From Arthrobacter sp. ISL-48 (lineage in GTDB: Bacteria; Actinomycetota; Actinomycetes; Actinomycetales; Micrococcaceae): a stretch of DNA of 64,000 bases. Shown piece after piece: positions 20,499 to 28,433 of the stretch (the first letter of the stretch is position 1; each line of letters starts with the position of its first letter). The notes under the pieces were generated by a model that had not been told where the DNA came from, searched no databases, and worked only from the letters and a program-made list of their open reading frames with translations. The stretch lies in contig NZ_JAGGPL010000016.1 of assembly GCF_018613805.1 (NCBI RefSeq), positions 1 through 64,000 on the forward strand, read 5' to 3'. The position numbers were made by a program, and so were the translations under genes.

Positions 20499-21871
20499 TG
20501 GCCCTCAGTGTCCTTGACCTGTTTTCCGTTGGCATCGGGCCGTCGTCGTCACACACGGTGGGCCCGATGCGGGCAGCGAAGCTGTTCGCCGACGGGCTCA
20601 AAAGCGCAGGACACTTGAGCTCCACCAAGCGGGTTCAGGCCGAGCTGTTCGGCTCCCTCGGCGCCACCGGGCGGGGCCACGGCTCGGACAAGGCCGTGGT
20701 TCTGGGCTTCAAGGGCCTGGACCCTGAAACCGTGGACACCACCACCGCCGATGACCAGGTGGCCGCCGCCGCCCTCGACGGCGAGCTGTGGATCAGCGGG
20801 GTTCACCGGGTGGATTTCAACTGGGACGAGGACGTGGTCCTCCACCGGCGCAAGGCCCTCCCTGCCCACCCCAACGGCATGACGTTCCGCGCGCTGGACT
20901 ACACCGGGGCCGTCCTCACCGAACGGAGCTTCTACTCGATTGGCGGGGGCTTCGTGGTGGACGGCGACGCCGACGCGCAGGACCGCGTGGTAGCCGACTC
21001 CACCGACCTGCCCTACCCCTTCAACACCGCCGACGAGCTGCTGGAAATCTGCAGGCGCGAAGGCATGTCCGTCTCCGACATCATGCTCGCCAACGAACTC
21101 GTGTGGCGGACCGAAGAAGAACTGCGGAAAAAGCTGCTGGCGCTCTGGGCGGTCATGCGCAAATGCGTGGACAACGGCTGCGCCGCGGAAGGGATCCTTC
21201 CCGGCGGGCTCAGCGTCCGCCGCCGCGCGCCGTCGTTATTCCAGACCTTGACCGCGGACACTGGGGTGACCGACCCGCTGCGGGCCATGGAATGGGTGAA
21301 CCTGTTCGCGCTGGCCGTTAACGAGGAGAACGCCGCCGGCGGGCGGATTGTCACAGCGCCCACCAACGGTGCGGCCGGCATCGTCCCCGCGGTGCTGCAT
21401 TACTACGTGAAGTTCGTCCCCGGCGCCAACGACGACGGCGTGGTCCGCTTCCTGCTGGCCGCGGCCGCCGTCGGAATCCTCTTTAAAATGAATGCCTCCA
21501 TCTCCGGCGCCGAGGTTGGCTGCCAGGGTGAAGTGGGCTCCGCCTGCTCCATGGCCGCCGCCGGGCTCTGCGAAGTCCTCGGCGGTACACCTGCCCAGGT
21601 CGAAAACGCCGCCGAGGTAGGCATCGAACACAACCTCGGCCTGACCTGCGACCCGGTGGGCGGACTGGTACAGATCCCCTGCATCGAGCGCAACGCCATC
21701 GCCAGCGTCAAAGCCATCAACGCCGCCCGCCTAGCCCTGCACGGCGACGGCAGCCACAAGGTATCCCTCGACAAAGCCATCAAAACGATGCGCGAAACAG
21801 GAGCCGACATGAAAACCAAGTACAAGGAAACCTCCCGCGGAGGCCTCGCCGTCAACGTCATCGAGTGCTGA
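20498..21871 (+). CDS. sdaA: L-serine ammonia-lyase (iron-sulfur type)
   Basis: 457-residue single-chain L-serine dehydratase that converts serine to pyruvate and ammonia. The beta domain starts with [24 protein letters not shown]. Cluster-type cysteines lie in [16 protein letters not shown] and in [13 protein letters not shown]. It ends the glyA-sox operon, so carbon from betaine enters central metabolism as pyruvate and nitrogen as ammonia. Start ATG is fused to the soxG stop (TAATG). Confidence 0.95.
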   Translation: MALSVLDLFSVGIGPSSSHTVGPMRAAKLFADGLKSAGHLSSTKRVQAELFGSLGATGRGHGSDKAVVLGFKGLDPETVDTTTADDQVAAAALDGELWISGVHRVDFNWDEDVVLHRRKALPAHPNGMTFRALDYTGAVLTERSFYSIGGGFVVDGDADAQDRVVADSTDLPYPFNTADELLEICRREGMSVSDIMLANELVWRTEEELRKKLLALWAVMRKCVDNGCAAEGILPGGLSVRRRAPSLFQTLTADTGVTDPLRAMEWVNLFALAVNEENAAGGRIVTAPTNGAAGIVPAVLHYYVKFVPGANDDGVVRFLLAAAAVGILFKMNASISGAEVGCQGEVGSACSMAAAGLCEVLGGTPAQVENAAEVGIEHNLGLTCDPVGGLVQIPCIERNAIASVKAINAARLALHGDGSHKVSLDKAIKTMRETGADMKTKYKETSRGGLAVNVIEC

Positions 21872-21881
21872 GCCGTTCATC

Positions 21882-22037
21882 ATGGACGTCGTCAACGTCG
21901 AACAGCCCCGCGTCGCCGAAGACGCCGGCGCCCGTGCCGTGATCGCCGCGGCCTCCCGCGGCCTGGGCGAAGCCATGGTGGGCATCACCGTGGACGAGAT
22001 CCCGCACCCCCACCGCCTCGCCGAGCGGGGCTGGTAG
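21882..22037 (+). pseudogene. pdxS: pdxS remnant with large in-frame internal deletion
   Basis: A 51-codon open frame reads [20 protein letters not shown], then directly [12 protein letters not shown] and HRLAERGW before TAG. The first part is the N-terminal PdxS strand (canonically IMDVxNxEQAxxAEDAGAVAV). The second is the PdxS C-terminus (SxxLGxAMxGI...RxxERGW). About 230 residues of the barrel are missing and the frame is kept. PdxS makes PLP with PdxT; the intact enzyme would serve GlyA, but this remnant cannot be catalytic. It starts 10 bases after sdaA, so it is transcribed with the sox operon. Confidence 0.8.
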
Positions 22038-22040
22038 ACC

Positions 22041-22271
22041 ATGACGTCTGTGGCGACAGGCCCAGCCCGGACCACCAGCGTACGTGGGCTGCGCAGCGAC
22101 TGGTCCCGGCTGACGGGCCACACGGTGGAAGTGTGGCTTAGGGGCGAGCACGTCATCACCGGCGTGGTCGAGCAAGCCGCTAACGATGATTCTGTGCTCT
22201 GGATAGCAGGGTCAGGAGCTTTTACGCGGAGGCTCTTCGACAAATCCACCGGTTTCAAGGTCTGGGTGTAG
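22041..22271 (+). CDS. small hypothetical protein
   Basis: 76 residues, not recognised. It follows the pdxS remnant by 3 bases and precedes the strong terminator at 22373-22417, so it is probably the last gene of the glyA-sox operon. The pattern GHTVEVWLRGEHVITGVVEQAANDD and later RRLFDKSTGFKVWV alternates polar and hydrophobic residues and suggests a small beta-barrel (LSm-like) fold. That is only an impression. No signal peptide or membrane segment. Confidence 0.6.
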   Translation: MTSVATGPARTTSVRGLRSDWSRLTGHTVEVWLRGEHVITGVVEQAANDDSVLWIAGSGAFTRRLFDKSTGFKVWV

Positions 22272-22372
22272 GCGCCTGGTTTGCCGGTTGGGCGAAAACT
22301 CGGGTGGAGTCTCCGTCGGGCCGAAGAGCGGTTTCAGGTCTCCGTGCCAACTGCTGCGTCATCAAAGACGAC

Positions 22373-22417
22373 GCGGTCGTTGCGCCACCCACATCGTCTG
22401 GGTGGCGCAACGACCGC
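22373..22417 (+). terminator. strong terminator of the glyA-sox-sdaA operon
   Basis: A perfect 19-base stem, GCGGTCGTTGCGCCACCCA (22373-22391) pairing with TGGGTGGCGCAACGACCGC (22399-22417), with a 7-base loop. It lies 100 bases after the last rightward gene and before leftward material, so it can act on both strands. No T-run. Confidence 0.75.
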
Positions 22418-22456
22418 ATTAGCCTGCCTGCAGGGAACCCCCTCCCTTACCTTGGA

Positions 22457-22623
22457 CTAGTTGCTGGGGTAGCCGTTAGGGTTCAGGACATACTTCGTGG
22501 CGGCTCCGGCATCGAATTCCGCGTAGACCGCGGGGCATCCTGGAGTGAAATGGCCGTGGCGTTGACCGCCTTGGCGATCTGGATCCTGTCATGCAGGATC
22601 GCCATCATCAGCTGACGGTTGTA
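22457..22623 (-). pseudogene. 3' remnant of a second formaldehyde dehydrogenase gene
   Basis: The minus strand reads YNRQLMMAILHD-IQIAKAVNATAI, then a frameshift, then YAEFDAGAATKYVLNPNGY and a stop at 22457-22459. This is the C-terminus of FdhA, parallel to 1582-1749 of the intact gene but with many base differences, so it is a diverged paralogue and not a recent copy. Homology stops abruptly at 22623. One base is lost around the GCCCCGCGG stretch. It lies directly downstream of the Rieske reductase gene on the same strand, suggesting an ancestral gbcA-gbcB-fdhA order. Confidence 0.85.
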
Positions 22624-22633
22624 CTTCACTTGG

Positions 22634-22668
22634 CAAGCGAAGCGCCACGCGTGGCAGTTTCGCGCTTG
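22634..22668 (-). terminator. possible hairpin downstream of the reductase gene
   Basis: CAAGCG...GCCAC then GTGGC...CGCTTG forms an imperfect stem with a 5-base perfect core (GCCAC/GTGGC) and matching outer arms. It sits between the reductase stop and the fdhA remnant. Weak evidence. Confidence 0.3.
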
Positions 22669-22725
22669 TATTCTTGCCGTGGAAACAAGCCCGGATGCTG
22701 TCCGGCCTAGAGCAGCTGGAGGCGG

Positions 22726-24141
22726 CTAGGCATCGATCACCAAATCGCTGCGCGCGGTAGAGCAGCAGGGCAGGAACTTGCCTGCATCGATTTCCCGTGC
22801 CCGGATTCCGCCCTGATGGTTCATCTCTACCTCCCCGGAAAGCTTGACGATCTTGCAGGAGCCGCACATGCCTTCCTTGCAGTTCGCGCCGATCCTGACG
22901 CCCGCACGCTGGGCCACCCCGAGGATGTGTTCGGTGGGGTCGATGCGCACATTGATGCCGGTGCGCATGAAGGACAGGGTGAGGCTTCCCGTACCGACCG
23001 TGTCGAAGCTCGAGGCATCGGGGGACGCGGCCTCCGGCCCCACCTTTGGACTGCCGTCGGGGGCTTCGGAGGAGGGCGCGTACGGGTCGACGGTTTCCAG
23101 CGGCAGCCCCGTGGCCTCCAGGGTTCCCCCGGCATCGTAGCCGGGCTCGTAGAGCCCGAACGCGGTGGGCTGGCTTTCGTAGTAGTCCTCGGCGGAATCG
23201 GCGATTTCCTCGGCGATTTCCTCTGCAATGTCCGCTGCATGCGCGAGCTCCACCTGGTATTCAAGGAGCGTCTGGCGATCTCCCGAGAAGAATTCCATGT
23301 AAATGGAGGTGTCGTCGACGCCGACCTTCTTGAGGAGCTCGGTGGCGGTGTTCAGGTAACCCTCGGGGCCGCAGGTATAGACCTGGCGGCCATTGGCATC
23401 GGGGGCCACCTCGTCGAGCATGGCCGCCGTCAGCCTTCCGCTGAGCCCGTCCCACCCCTCGGGTATGCTGCGGTCGCCCAGGGAGTAGAAGACCTTGACG
23501 CGCGAGTCCACGGAGGCGATATAGGCCAACTCCCGGTGGAAGGCAAAACCTCCGGCCTCCGCTCCGTGGTACAGCACCACCACATCGGCCTGTCCGGGCA
23601 GGGAGTGGATGGTCCGCACCATCGACATAATGGGGGTGATGCCTGCGCCGGCAGCCAGCAAGAGGTACCGTGCCCGCCGGTCGGCATCGGGCAGGTGGAA
23701 TGCCCCGACCGGTCCGAGCATTTCGAGGACGGTGCCCGGTTTGACGTTCTCGTGCACCCACGGTGAGACCAGTCCCGTGGGGTCGCATTTGACTGTGATA
23801 TTGAAGGTCCACGGCTCTGTGGGCGAACTGGAAAGCGAGTAGCTGCGGTCCACCGGATCCTGGTCCTCGCCGTTAACGGGAAAGGCAACATTCACATACT
23901 GGCCCGCACGGAACGCCAGGGGCGCACCATCGCAGCGGCGGAACACGAAGGTCATCATGCCGCCCGCCTCGGGCACGGTCTCGACACATTCGGCCATGAA
24001 CTCCTGCGGATGCCAGGGACCCAACGCGCGGGCGGCACCGGCGGGTCCCTCGGTGGTGCCCATTACCCTGTTCCACGGCATCTCAAGACCGCGGATACGC
24101 TGTGGTTCCAGGATTGCCGTCTCAGTGAGGAGTTCAATCAT
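22726..24141 (-). CDS. gbcB: glycine betaine demethylase reductase component (GbcB-like)
   Basis: 471 residues: FAD-binding ferredoxin-reductase domain (RSYSLSS, 99-105), NAD domain (GAGITPIMSM, 165-174; YTCGPEGYL, 255-263) and a C-terminal plant-type [2Fe-2S] domain with Cys421, Cys426, Cys429 and Cys459 or Cys460. It would pass electrons from NAD(P)H to the Rieske oxygenase encoded just upstream, whose stop overlaps this ATG (ATGA). Residues about 300-385 are an unusually long acidic and Ser/Pro-rich linker between the reductase and the [2Fe-2S] domains. The substrate is inferred from the adjacent dmg/sox pathway. Confidence 0.85.
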   Translation of the reverse strand: MIELLTETAILEPQRIRGLEMPWNRVMGTTEGPAGAARALGPWHPQEFMAECVETVPEAGGMMTFVFRRCDGAPLAFRAGQYVNVAFPVNGEDQDPVDRSYSLSSSPTEPWTFNITVKCDPTGLVSPWVHENVKPGTVLEMLGPVGAFHLPDADRRARYLLLAAGAGITPIMSMVRTIHSLPGQADVVVLYHGAEAGGFAFHRELAYIASVDSRVKVFYSLGDRSIPEGWDGLSGRLTAAMLDEVAPDANGRQVYTCGPEGYLNTATELLKKVGVDDTSIYMEFFSGDRQTLLEYQVELAHAADIAEEIAEEIADSAEDYYESQPTAFGLYEPGYDAGGTLEATGLPLETVDPYAPSSEAPDGSPKVGPEAASPDASSFDTVGTGSLTLSFMRTGINVRIDPTEHILGVAQRAGVRIGANCKEGMCGSCKIVKLSGEVEMNHQGGIRAREIDAGKFLPCCSTARSDLVIDA

Positions 24142-25442
24142 GCCAAGTGCTCCTGCACCCGCTGCACATACCAGTTGATGAACGCCTCGACCTGGTATTC
24201 GCTCTTCATATACGGGCCGGGCTCGTAGGCGGGGCTGCTGGCGCCCTTCTGGCACAGCTCCACGAACGCCTTATCCTGCAGATTTGTCTGCTTCCAGGTG
24301 TAGGTGAGTTTCTCCAGATCGTAATCGACACCTTCCTCGGCGTCGTCAGCCACCAGCCAGGTGGTGCGTACCAATGTCTGGTGCTCGTTGACGGGGAAGA
24401 CGCCGAAGGTGATGACGTGGTCCCCTTGGAAATGGAACCAGCTGTTCGGCTGCAGGTGCATCGAGCAGCGGCCAAGGCGGAAGTCCCGCAAGTCACCAAG
24501 CAGCTTCTTGGAGAGCCTGCGCCCATCGGGCGAGAACGATTCGCCTTCTCCGTCGAGAGATTCCCGTGAGATGCGGATTCCCGCTATGCGCGTGTCAAGC
24601 TCCTCGACGACCTCATAAGGAAGGCCATAGCGGCGGCAACGTTCCTCAAGCGAGGATTGTGCTTCCTTGTTGCGGTCCCACACTTCCTCGAGATGGGCCG
24701 GGACCAGGCCCTCCGTCAGGCCCCAGGTGGGAAAAAGGGAACACGCCAGCTCCGGGTGGCCGTCGCAGTGGTAGCACTCACGGTTGTTCTCCATGACGAG
24801 CTTCCAGTTGCCCTCCTCGATGATGTTCTGCTGGTAGGCAATTTTTGTCTTCGACAGATCGTGGGGCGCGAGGTAAGGCTCGAAGATCTTTCCGGTTTCG
24901 TCGAAATCCGTCGGCGGTTCGTCCGCAATGCAGACGAAGATGAGTCCGGCGAACACCCGGCTGTGGGCGCGCTTGAGGCCAAAGCAGCCCTTGTCGAACT
25001 TCGTTTCCCCCGGTGCCGAGGCATGGATCAAGTCGCCTTTGGGGGAGTAGGTCCATGAGTGATAGCCGCATACGAGGTTTCCCGTTGTCCCGGCGGGTTC
25101 GGTCAGGACGCGGGCGCCGCGGTGGCGGCACACGTTGTGCAGGACGTTCACGCCGCCGTCGTCGTCGCGCAGCACGATCAGGGAGTAGGGCCCGTAGTCG
25201 ACGGTGACGTAATCGCCCGGCTCCGGCAGCTCGGCGATGCTGGCGGCAAAGATCCAGTGCTGGCCAAAGATGGCCTGCATGTCGATGTTGAAAATCGTCG
25301 GGTCGGTGTAGAAGGGCGCATCGAGGGAATATCCGGCGCGCCGGAACCGGAACAATTCGGTGACTTCCGCCAGCTGCTCTGCAGGCAAAGAGGAAACGAG
25401 TTTTCCGCGTGAACTTAGGGACACGTTGACTGGAGCAGTCAT
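24138..25442 (-). CDS. gbcA: Rieske oxygenase, probable glycine betaine monooxygenase (GbcA-like)
   Basis: 434-residue ring-hydroxylating-type oxygenase alpha subunit. The Rieske [2Fe-2S] site is Cys105/His107 (CRHRG) and Cys125/His128 (CGYHSW). The mononuclear iron histidines are His225 and His229 in NNRECYHCDGHPEL. GbcA enzymes demethylate glycine betaine to dimethylglycine, releasing formaldehyde. The next enzymes (DmgO, Sox, GlyA, SdaA) and FdhA are all in this window, which strongly favours betaine over stachydrine or carnitine. ATG at 25442 follows GGGAGG. It is divergent from the LysR gene at 25601. Confidence 0.86.
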   Translation of the reverse strand: MTAPVNVSLSSRGKLVSSLPAEQLAEVTELFRFRRAGYSLDAPFYTDPTIFNIDMQAIFGQHWIFAASIAELPEPGDYVTVDYGPYSLIVLRDDDGGVNVLHNVCRHRGARVLTEPAGTTGNLVCGYHSWTYSPKGDLIHASAPGETKFDKGCFGLKRAHSRVFAGLIFVCIADEPPTDFDETGKIFEPYLAPHDLSKTKIAYQQNIIEEGNWKLVMENNRECYHCDGHPELACSLFPTWGLTEGLVPAHLEEVWDRNKEAQSSLEERCRRYGLPYEVVEELDTRIAGIRISRESLDGEGESFSPDGRRLSKKLLGDLRDFRLGRCSMHLQPNSWFHFQGDHVITFGVFPVNEHQTLVRTTWLVADDAEEGVDYDLEKLTYTWKQTNLQDKAFVELCQKGASSPAYEPGPYMKSEYQVEAFINWYVQRVQEHLA

Positions 25443-25526
25443 GTATTTCCTCCCGGGAGGGCTGGTAAGTGTGGGATTCTGGTGACCACGGAGTCGGTGA
25501 GGGCAACTAGCGCTATCGAAACCTTG

Positions 25527-25540
25527 TAATCAAGAGATTA
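25527..25540. promoter_or_regulatory. candidate LysR-type binding site
   Basis: TAATC-AAGA-GATTA is a perfect 5-4-5 inverted repeat containing the T-N11-A pattern of LysR boxes, in the 158-base divergent region between gbcA and the LysR gene. Confidence 0.45.
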
Positions 25541-25600
25541 GGGACGATTGATCTGCAACAAAAGCGCAAGATTTAGGAGATAACCCTGCATAATTAGTGC

Positions 25601-26533
25601 ATGATCGATCCACGGCTAATCACACTTCGGGTGTTCGCCCGGTGCGGCACCGTTGGGGCGACCGCGGAGCTCACGGGTTATTCTCCCTCCGCCGTCTCCG
25701 CGCAGTTGCGGGAGCTCCAGCGCGTGCTTGGAATGCAGCTGCTGACGAAGGACGGCCGTGGGGTGCGGCTGACCGCCACAGGCCGCTACCTCGTAGCGGG
25801 CTCGGACGCGCTCATTACGGAATGGGAGCGCCTGCGCGCCGCGGCTATGGAGGCCGGCGACCAGGTGCAGTCCCATTTTGGGCTCGGCGGATTTTCCACT
25901 GCGGCGGCCCAGTTACTCGCGCCGCTGGCCGCCACCCTGCGCTCGGCACGCCCCCTGTTGGAGGTGCAGGTACTCGAGGCCAACCCGGCCCGCTGCTTCG
26001 ACTTGTTAGTTGCCGAGCGAATCGACCTCGCAGTCATCGTAGCGATGCAGTCCGACACCTCTGTAGAGGACGATCCGCGCTTCGAGCAGACCGTTCTGCT
26101 CGACGATCCCCTGGACGTGATCATCCCCTCCGACCATCCGTTGGCATCGCGGGAAACGGTGACGCTCGAAGAGCTGGCATCGGAACCCTGGATCACCGAG
26201 ACGGCCGGTTCGACCTACCATTCCCTATTCATCGCGGCGTTCACGGCAGTCGGGGTGACACCGCGGATTGCCCATGAGGCCGTTGAATGGGAAACCCAGA
26301 TCGCCTTCGTTGGTGCGGGGCTGGGCGTGGGCCTGCTGCCGCGACTGGCGCCCCTGCGTAGTGCCGAAAACGTGGTTCGACTGCGCATTACTGGCAAGGG
26401 GAAGCCCGCGCGCCGTATTGTCGCTGCGGTGCGCAGGGGCAGCATCGCATCGCCACTGATCCAGGAGTCGCTCGGCATTCTGCAGGTCAGCGCCAATAGG
26501 ATACTCACCGCCCGGCTTGAAGACGATCTCTGA
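25601..26533 (+). CDS. LysR-family transcriptional regulator
   Basis: 310 residues: N-terminal HTH (FARCGTVGATAELTGYSPSAVSAQLRELQRVLG, about residues 12-44) and a LysR substrate-binding domain. It is transcribed divergently from gbcA-gbcB across a region containing an inverted repeat at 25527-25540, the classic arrangement for a LysR activator of the divergent operon. The inducer is probably glycine betaine or a derivative (inference). GbcR known from Pseudomonas is AraC-type, so this would be a different regulator for the same step. Confidence 0.85.
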   Translation: MIDPRLITLRVFARCGTVGATAELTGYSPSAVSAQLRELQRVLGMQLLTKDGRGVRLTATGRYLVAGSDALITEWERLRAAAMEAGDQVQSHFGLGGFSTAAAQLLAPLAATLRSARPLLEVQVLEANPARCFDLLVAERIDLAVIVAMQSDTSVEDDPRFEQTVLLDDPLDVIIPSDHPLASRETVTLEELASEPWITETAGSTYHSLFIAAFTAVGVTPRIAHEAVEWETQIAFVGAGLGVGLLPRLAPLRSAENVVRLRITGKGKPARRIVAAVRRGSIASPLIQESLGILQVSANRILTARLEDDL

Positions 26534-26600
26534 GGCCGGATGGCCGCGATTCGTTGCCGACAGGCCGGCAGGTCCTGATGGTGGCGACAGGTCCGCGCGG

Positions 26601-26943
26601 CGGTGACTTCACCGATGGCGCCGAAGCCGTCAACCCGGGTCAGTATGCCGAACTCGGCATACTTGGCCACAACCGCCTCGGTCTGCTCGTGGTAGAGGTC
26701 CAGCCGGTGGCGGATGACGGCTTCGTTGTCATCGCTTCGGCCGGTTACCTCGGCGCGGCAAAGGAGGCGCGTCACCAGTTCCCCGTCGTCGGCGCTCAGC
26801 TGCAGGACGACGTCGAGCTTCTGCTCGACCTGGGCGAGGATTTCAGCGAGGTAGTCCACCTGTGCTGTGGTGCGGGGGTAGCCGTCCAAGAGGAAGCCGC
26901 CTTCGCCCGCGTCCTTGCCGAGACGGTCCCGGACTGTTGGTCA
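26601..26943 (-). pseudogene. adk: adenylate kinase C-terminal fragment
   Basis: The minus strand reads TVRDRLGKDAGEGGFLLDGYPRT, then AQVDYLAEIL, LDVVLQLSADDGELVTRLLCRA, TGRSDDNEAVIRHRLDLYHEQT and VDGFGAIGEVT. These are the NMP/LID and C-terminal segments of bacterial Adk. The N-terminal P-loop half is missing: the frame meets a stop at 26941-26943 where unrelated sequence begins. The C-terminal helix is also lost near 26601. It cannot be functional. Confidence 0.82.
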
Positions 26944-26944
26944 A

Positions 26945-27248
26945 AGGGCCCCGCCAGTTCATGTCTCAGGTCGGCCCGGAATGCTCCTCTAATGCGAAGG
27001 CCACGGAACACGTAGACGGCGGTCAGGACCAGCCACAGAGAGCCCGCTGCTCCGTAAAGAATCTCCTCCGGCCACATCGGGGATCCGAGAGAGCTCCTCG
27101 CGGCCGACCAGCCGCCGCCGAGACCGGCAAGCCCCAAGGGAATGCCGAAGCGGCCCAAAGCCGGCATTCCCGAAGGTGTGGCCGGGGACAAGGCGCGATC
27201 CTGAGCGGCCGCCGTCAGCGCAACATCGGTACCCGTATCAGTCTTCAT
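26945..27248 (-). pseudogene. N-terminal fragment of a TDT/SLAC1-type transporter
   Basis: Starts at ATG 27248. After about 30 residues it reads LGRFGIPLGLAGLGGGWSAA, then ILYGAAGSLWLVLTAVYVFRGL, resembling the first two membrane helices of TDT (tellurite resistance / C4-dicarboxylate, TehA-like) carriers. After about 100 residues the frame runs out of frame into the adk fragment at about 26945 and ends in frameshift protein. The remaining eight helices are absent. Confidence 0.65.
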
Positions 27249-27325
27249 GTCAGGGCGCCCGGTTGGTGGGTGAAGATGAGCAGCGTGCTTGTCGCCGCGG
27301 CGGGGAGCGTGCGGGCCAGCCCGCC

Positions 27326-27565
27326 GTGCACGTTTCCGAGGTCTACGACCTGCTCACGGAGCGGGGCCTGATCGGTGACGGGTTCTTCGTCGAGGAGTAC
27401 ACCGGCATCCACTCCTGGCTCGACGGGCCCGTCCGCTATACCGTGGTTCACTCCCGGACGGTCGCCGTACTGTTCGTGGACATCCGGCCTGTGAATGCCA
27501 TCGTTTTCCATCACAACCTGCTCGGCGCCAACGACCAGACGAGCTTCTTCGCCTTTCCTCAGTGA
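27326..27565 (+). other. unrecognised coding-like fragment
   Basis: The plus strand carries an open stretch VHVSEVYDLLTERGLIGDGF, then GIHSWLDGPVRYTVVHSRTVAVLFVDIRPVNAIVFHH, ending with a stop at 27563. It looks protein-like but has no start codon with a ribosome site, and its upstream part overlaps the leader of the TDT fragment. Probably the 3' end of a truncated gene. Family not recognised. Confidence 0.3.
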
Positions 27566-27631
27566 GTAGTTGAACTCCTTTGGTGCGGATGCCGCGCCGT
27601 TAGGGCCGCTTAGCGGCGTGAGCATTGGGGG

Positions 27632-28165
27632 TTAGCCGGCGTGTGGATACTGTGAGTACAGGCCCGGATAGTCGATGACGAAGCCGTCAGGATCGACGGT
27701 GATTTGGCGGCTGAAGTCGCTGTCCAGTGACTCGTAGAGGTATCGATTGACGGCGGTTCTGGTATATCGCTGCGGGTCGGGGATCACTCGGATGGCATGG
27801 ACATCGATATAGGCTGTGGTGATCTCGGCCCTCGACCCGATCGCGAGGTTGAGTCGTCGAATCGGCAGGGTGTTGGTGAAGGGGCTGAACGCCAAGTCGA
27901 TGTCAATTGCGCTCATCAGATCAGGGCGGAGCTCGTCATTGACCCTCCACGTCCCGCCAGTGCTGCGATGGACCTCAAGTCGCCGATCGTCGGGCGAATA
28001 AACCGAAAATTCGCGGAAGACCCAATCGTGATCAAGGGTCACCTCGTAGTCGTAGCGCCCATCACTATCCGTGAGGATTGATCGAGCTCGATGTGTCTCA
28101 CCCGTCGTGAATTGAAGGCGTTCAACGCTCGGCCTCTGCAGGCCATACCAGGTGTAGTTCATCAT
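27632..28165 (-). CDS. putative glycolipid-binding protein
   Basis: 177 residues that fit the putative glycolipid-binding family (Pfam PF06475 by recall). It has a YTWYGLQRPSVERLQF opening, a DIDLAFSPFTNTLPIRRLNL core that is very characteristic, a QRYTR motif and a closing VDPDGFVIDYPGLYSQY. No signal peptide. Start chosen at ATG 28165, after AAGGG; a longer 190-residue version begins in the operator-like repeat. Biochemical role is not known. Confidence 0.75.
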   Translation of the reverse strand: MMNYTWYGLQRPSVERLQFTTGETHRARSILTDSDGRYDYEVTLDHDWVFREFSVYSPDDRRLEVHRSTGGTWRVNDELRPDLMSAIDIDLAFSPFTNTLPIRRLNLAIGSRAEITTAYIDVHAIRVIPDPQRYTRTAVNRYLYESLDSDFSRQITVDPDGFVIDYPGLYSQYPHAG

Positions 28166-28180
28166 CCGACCCTTCGCTTC

Positions 28181-28193
28181 TGTTGTAACAACA
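28181..28193. promoter_or_regulatory. inverted repeat TGTTG-TAA-CAACA in the leader of the glycolipid-binding gene
   Basis: A perfect 5-3-5 inverted repeat lies 15 bases before the start codon of the glycolipid-binding gene, a typical repressor position. The cognate regulator is not identifiable here. Confidence 0.35.
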
Positions 28194-28228
28194 ATTGTCT
28201 GCAAAAGGGTATTGGCTGATTCAGGCGG

Positions 28229-28313
28229 TCATTGCAACAGGAGTTCTTCGATCAGTTCGATCGGTTTTCTGAACTCTAGTGGTCGTTTGCTTGGCCGGTC
28301 GTTGAGTTTCGCG
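28229..28313 (-). pseudogene. possible IS30-family transposase C-terminal remnant
   Basis: The minus strand reads AKLNDRPSKRPLEFRKPIEL, then IEELLLQ and a stop at 28229-28231. IS30-type transposases end with a similar block (LNxRPRKxLxxxxPxE.....LL). No terminal inverted repeats, target duplication or upstream transposase sequence could be found. The rest of 28166-28433 shows nothing else recognisable. Confidence 0.4.
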
Positions 28314-28433
28314 GTGGTCCCAGTCGAGGTCTGCGGCGCTGTGAAGGTTCAGGTCCGTGGGGCCGTCCGTCGTTCCTGAAATCACTTCCGTGATTGCCTC
28401 GGCATCCGGCGGGCCCTGTTGGCCTTGGCGGGC

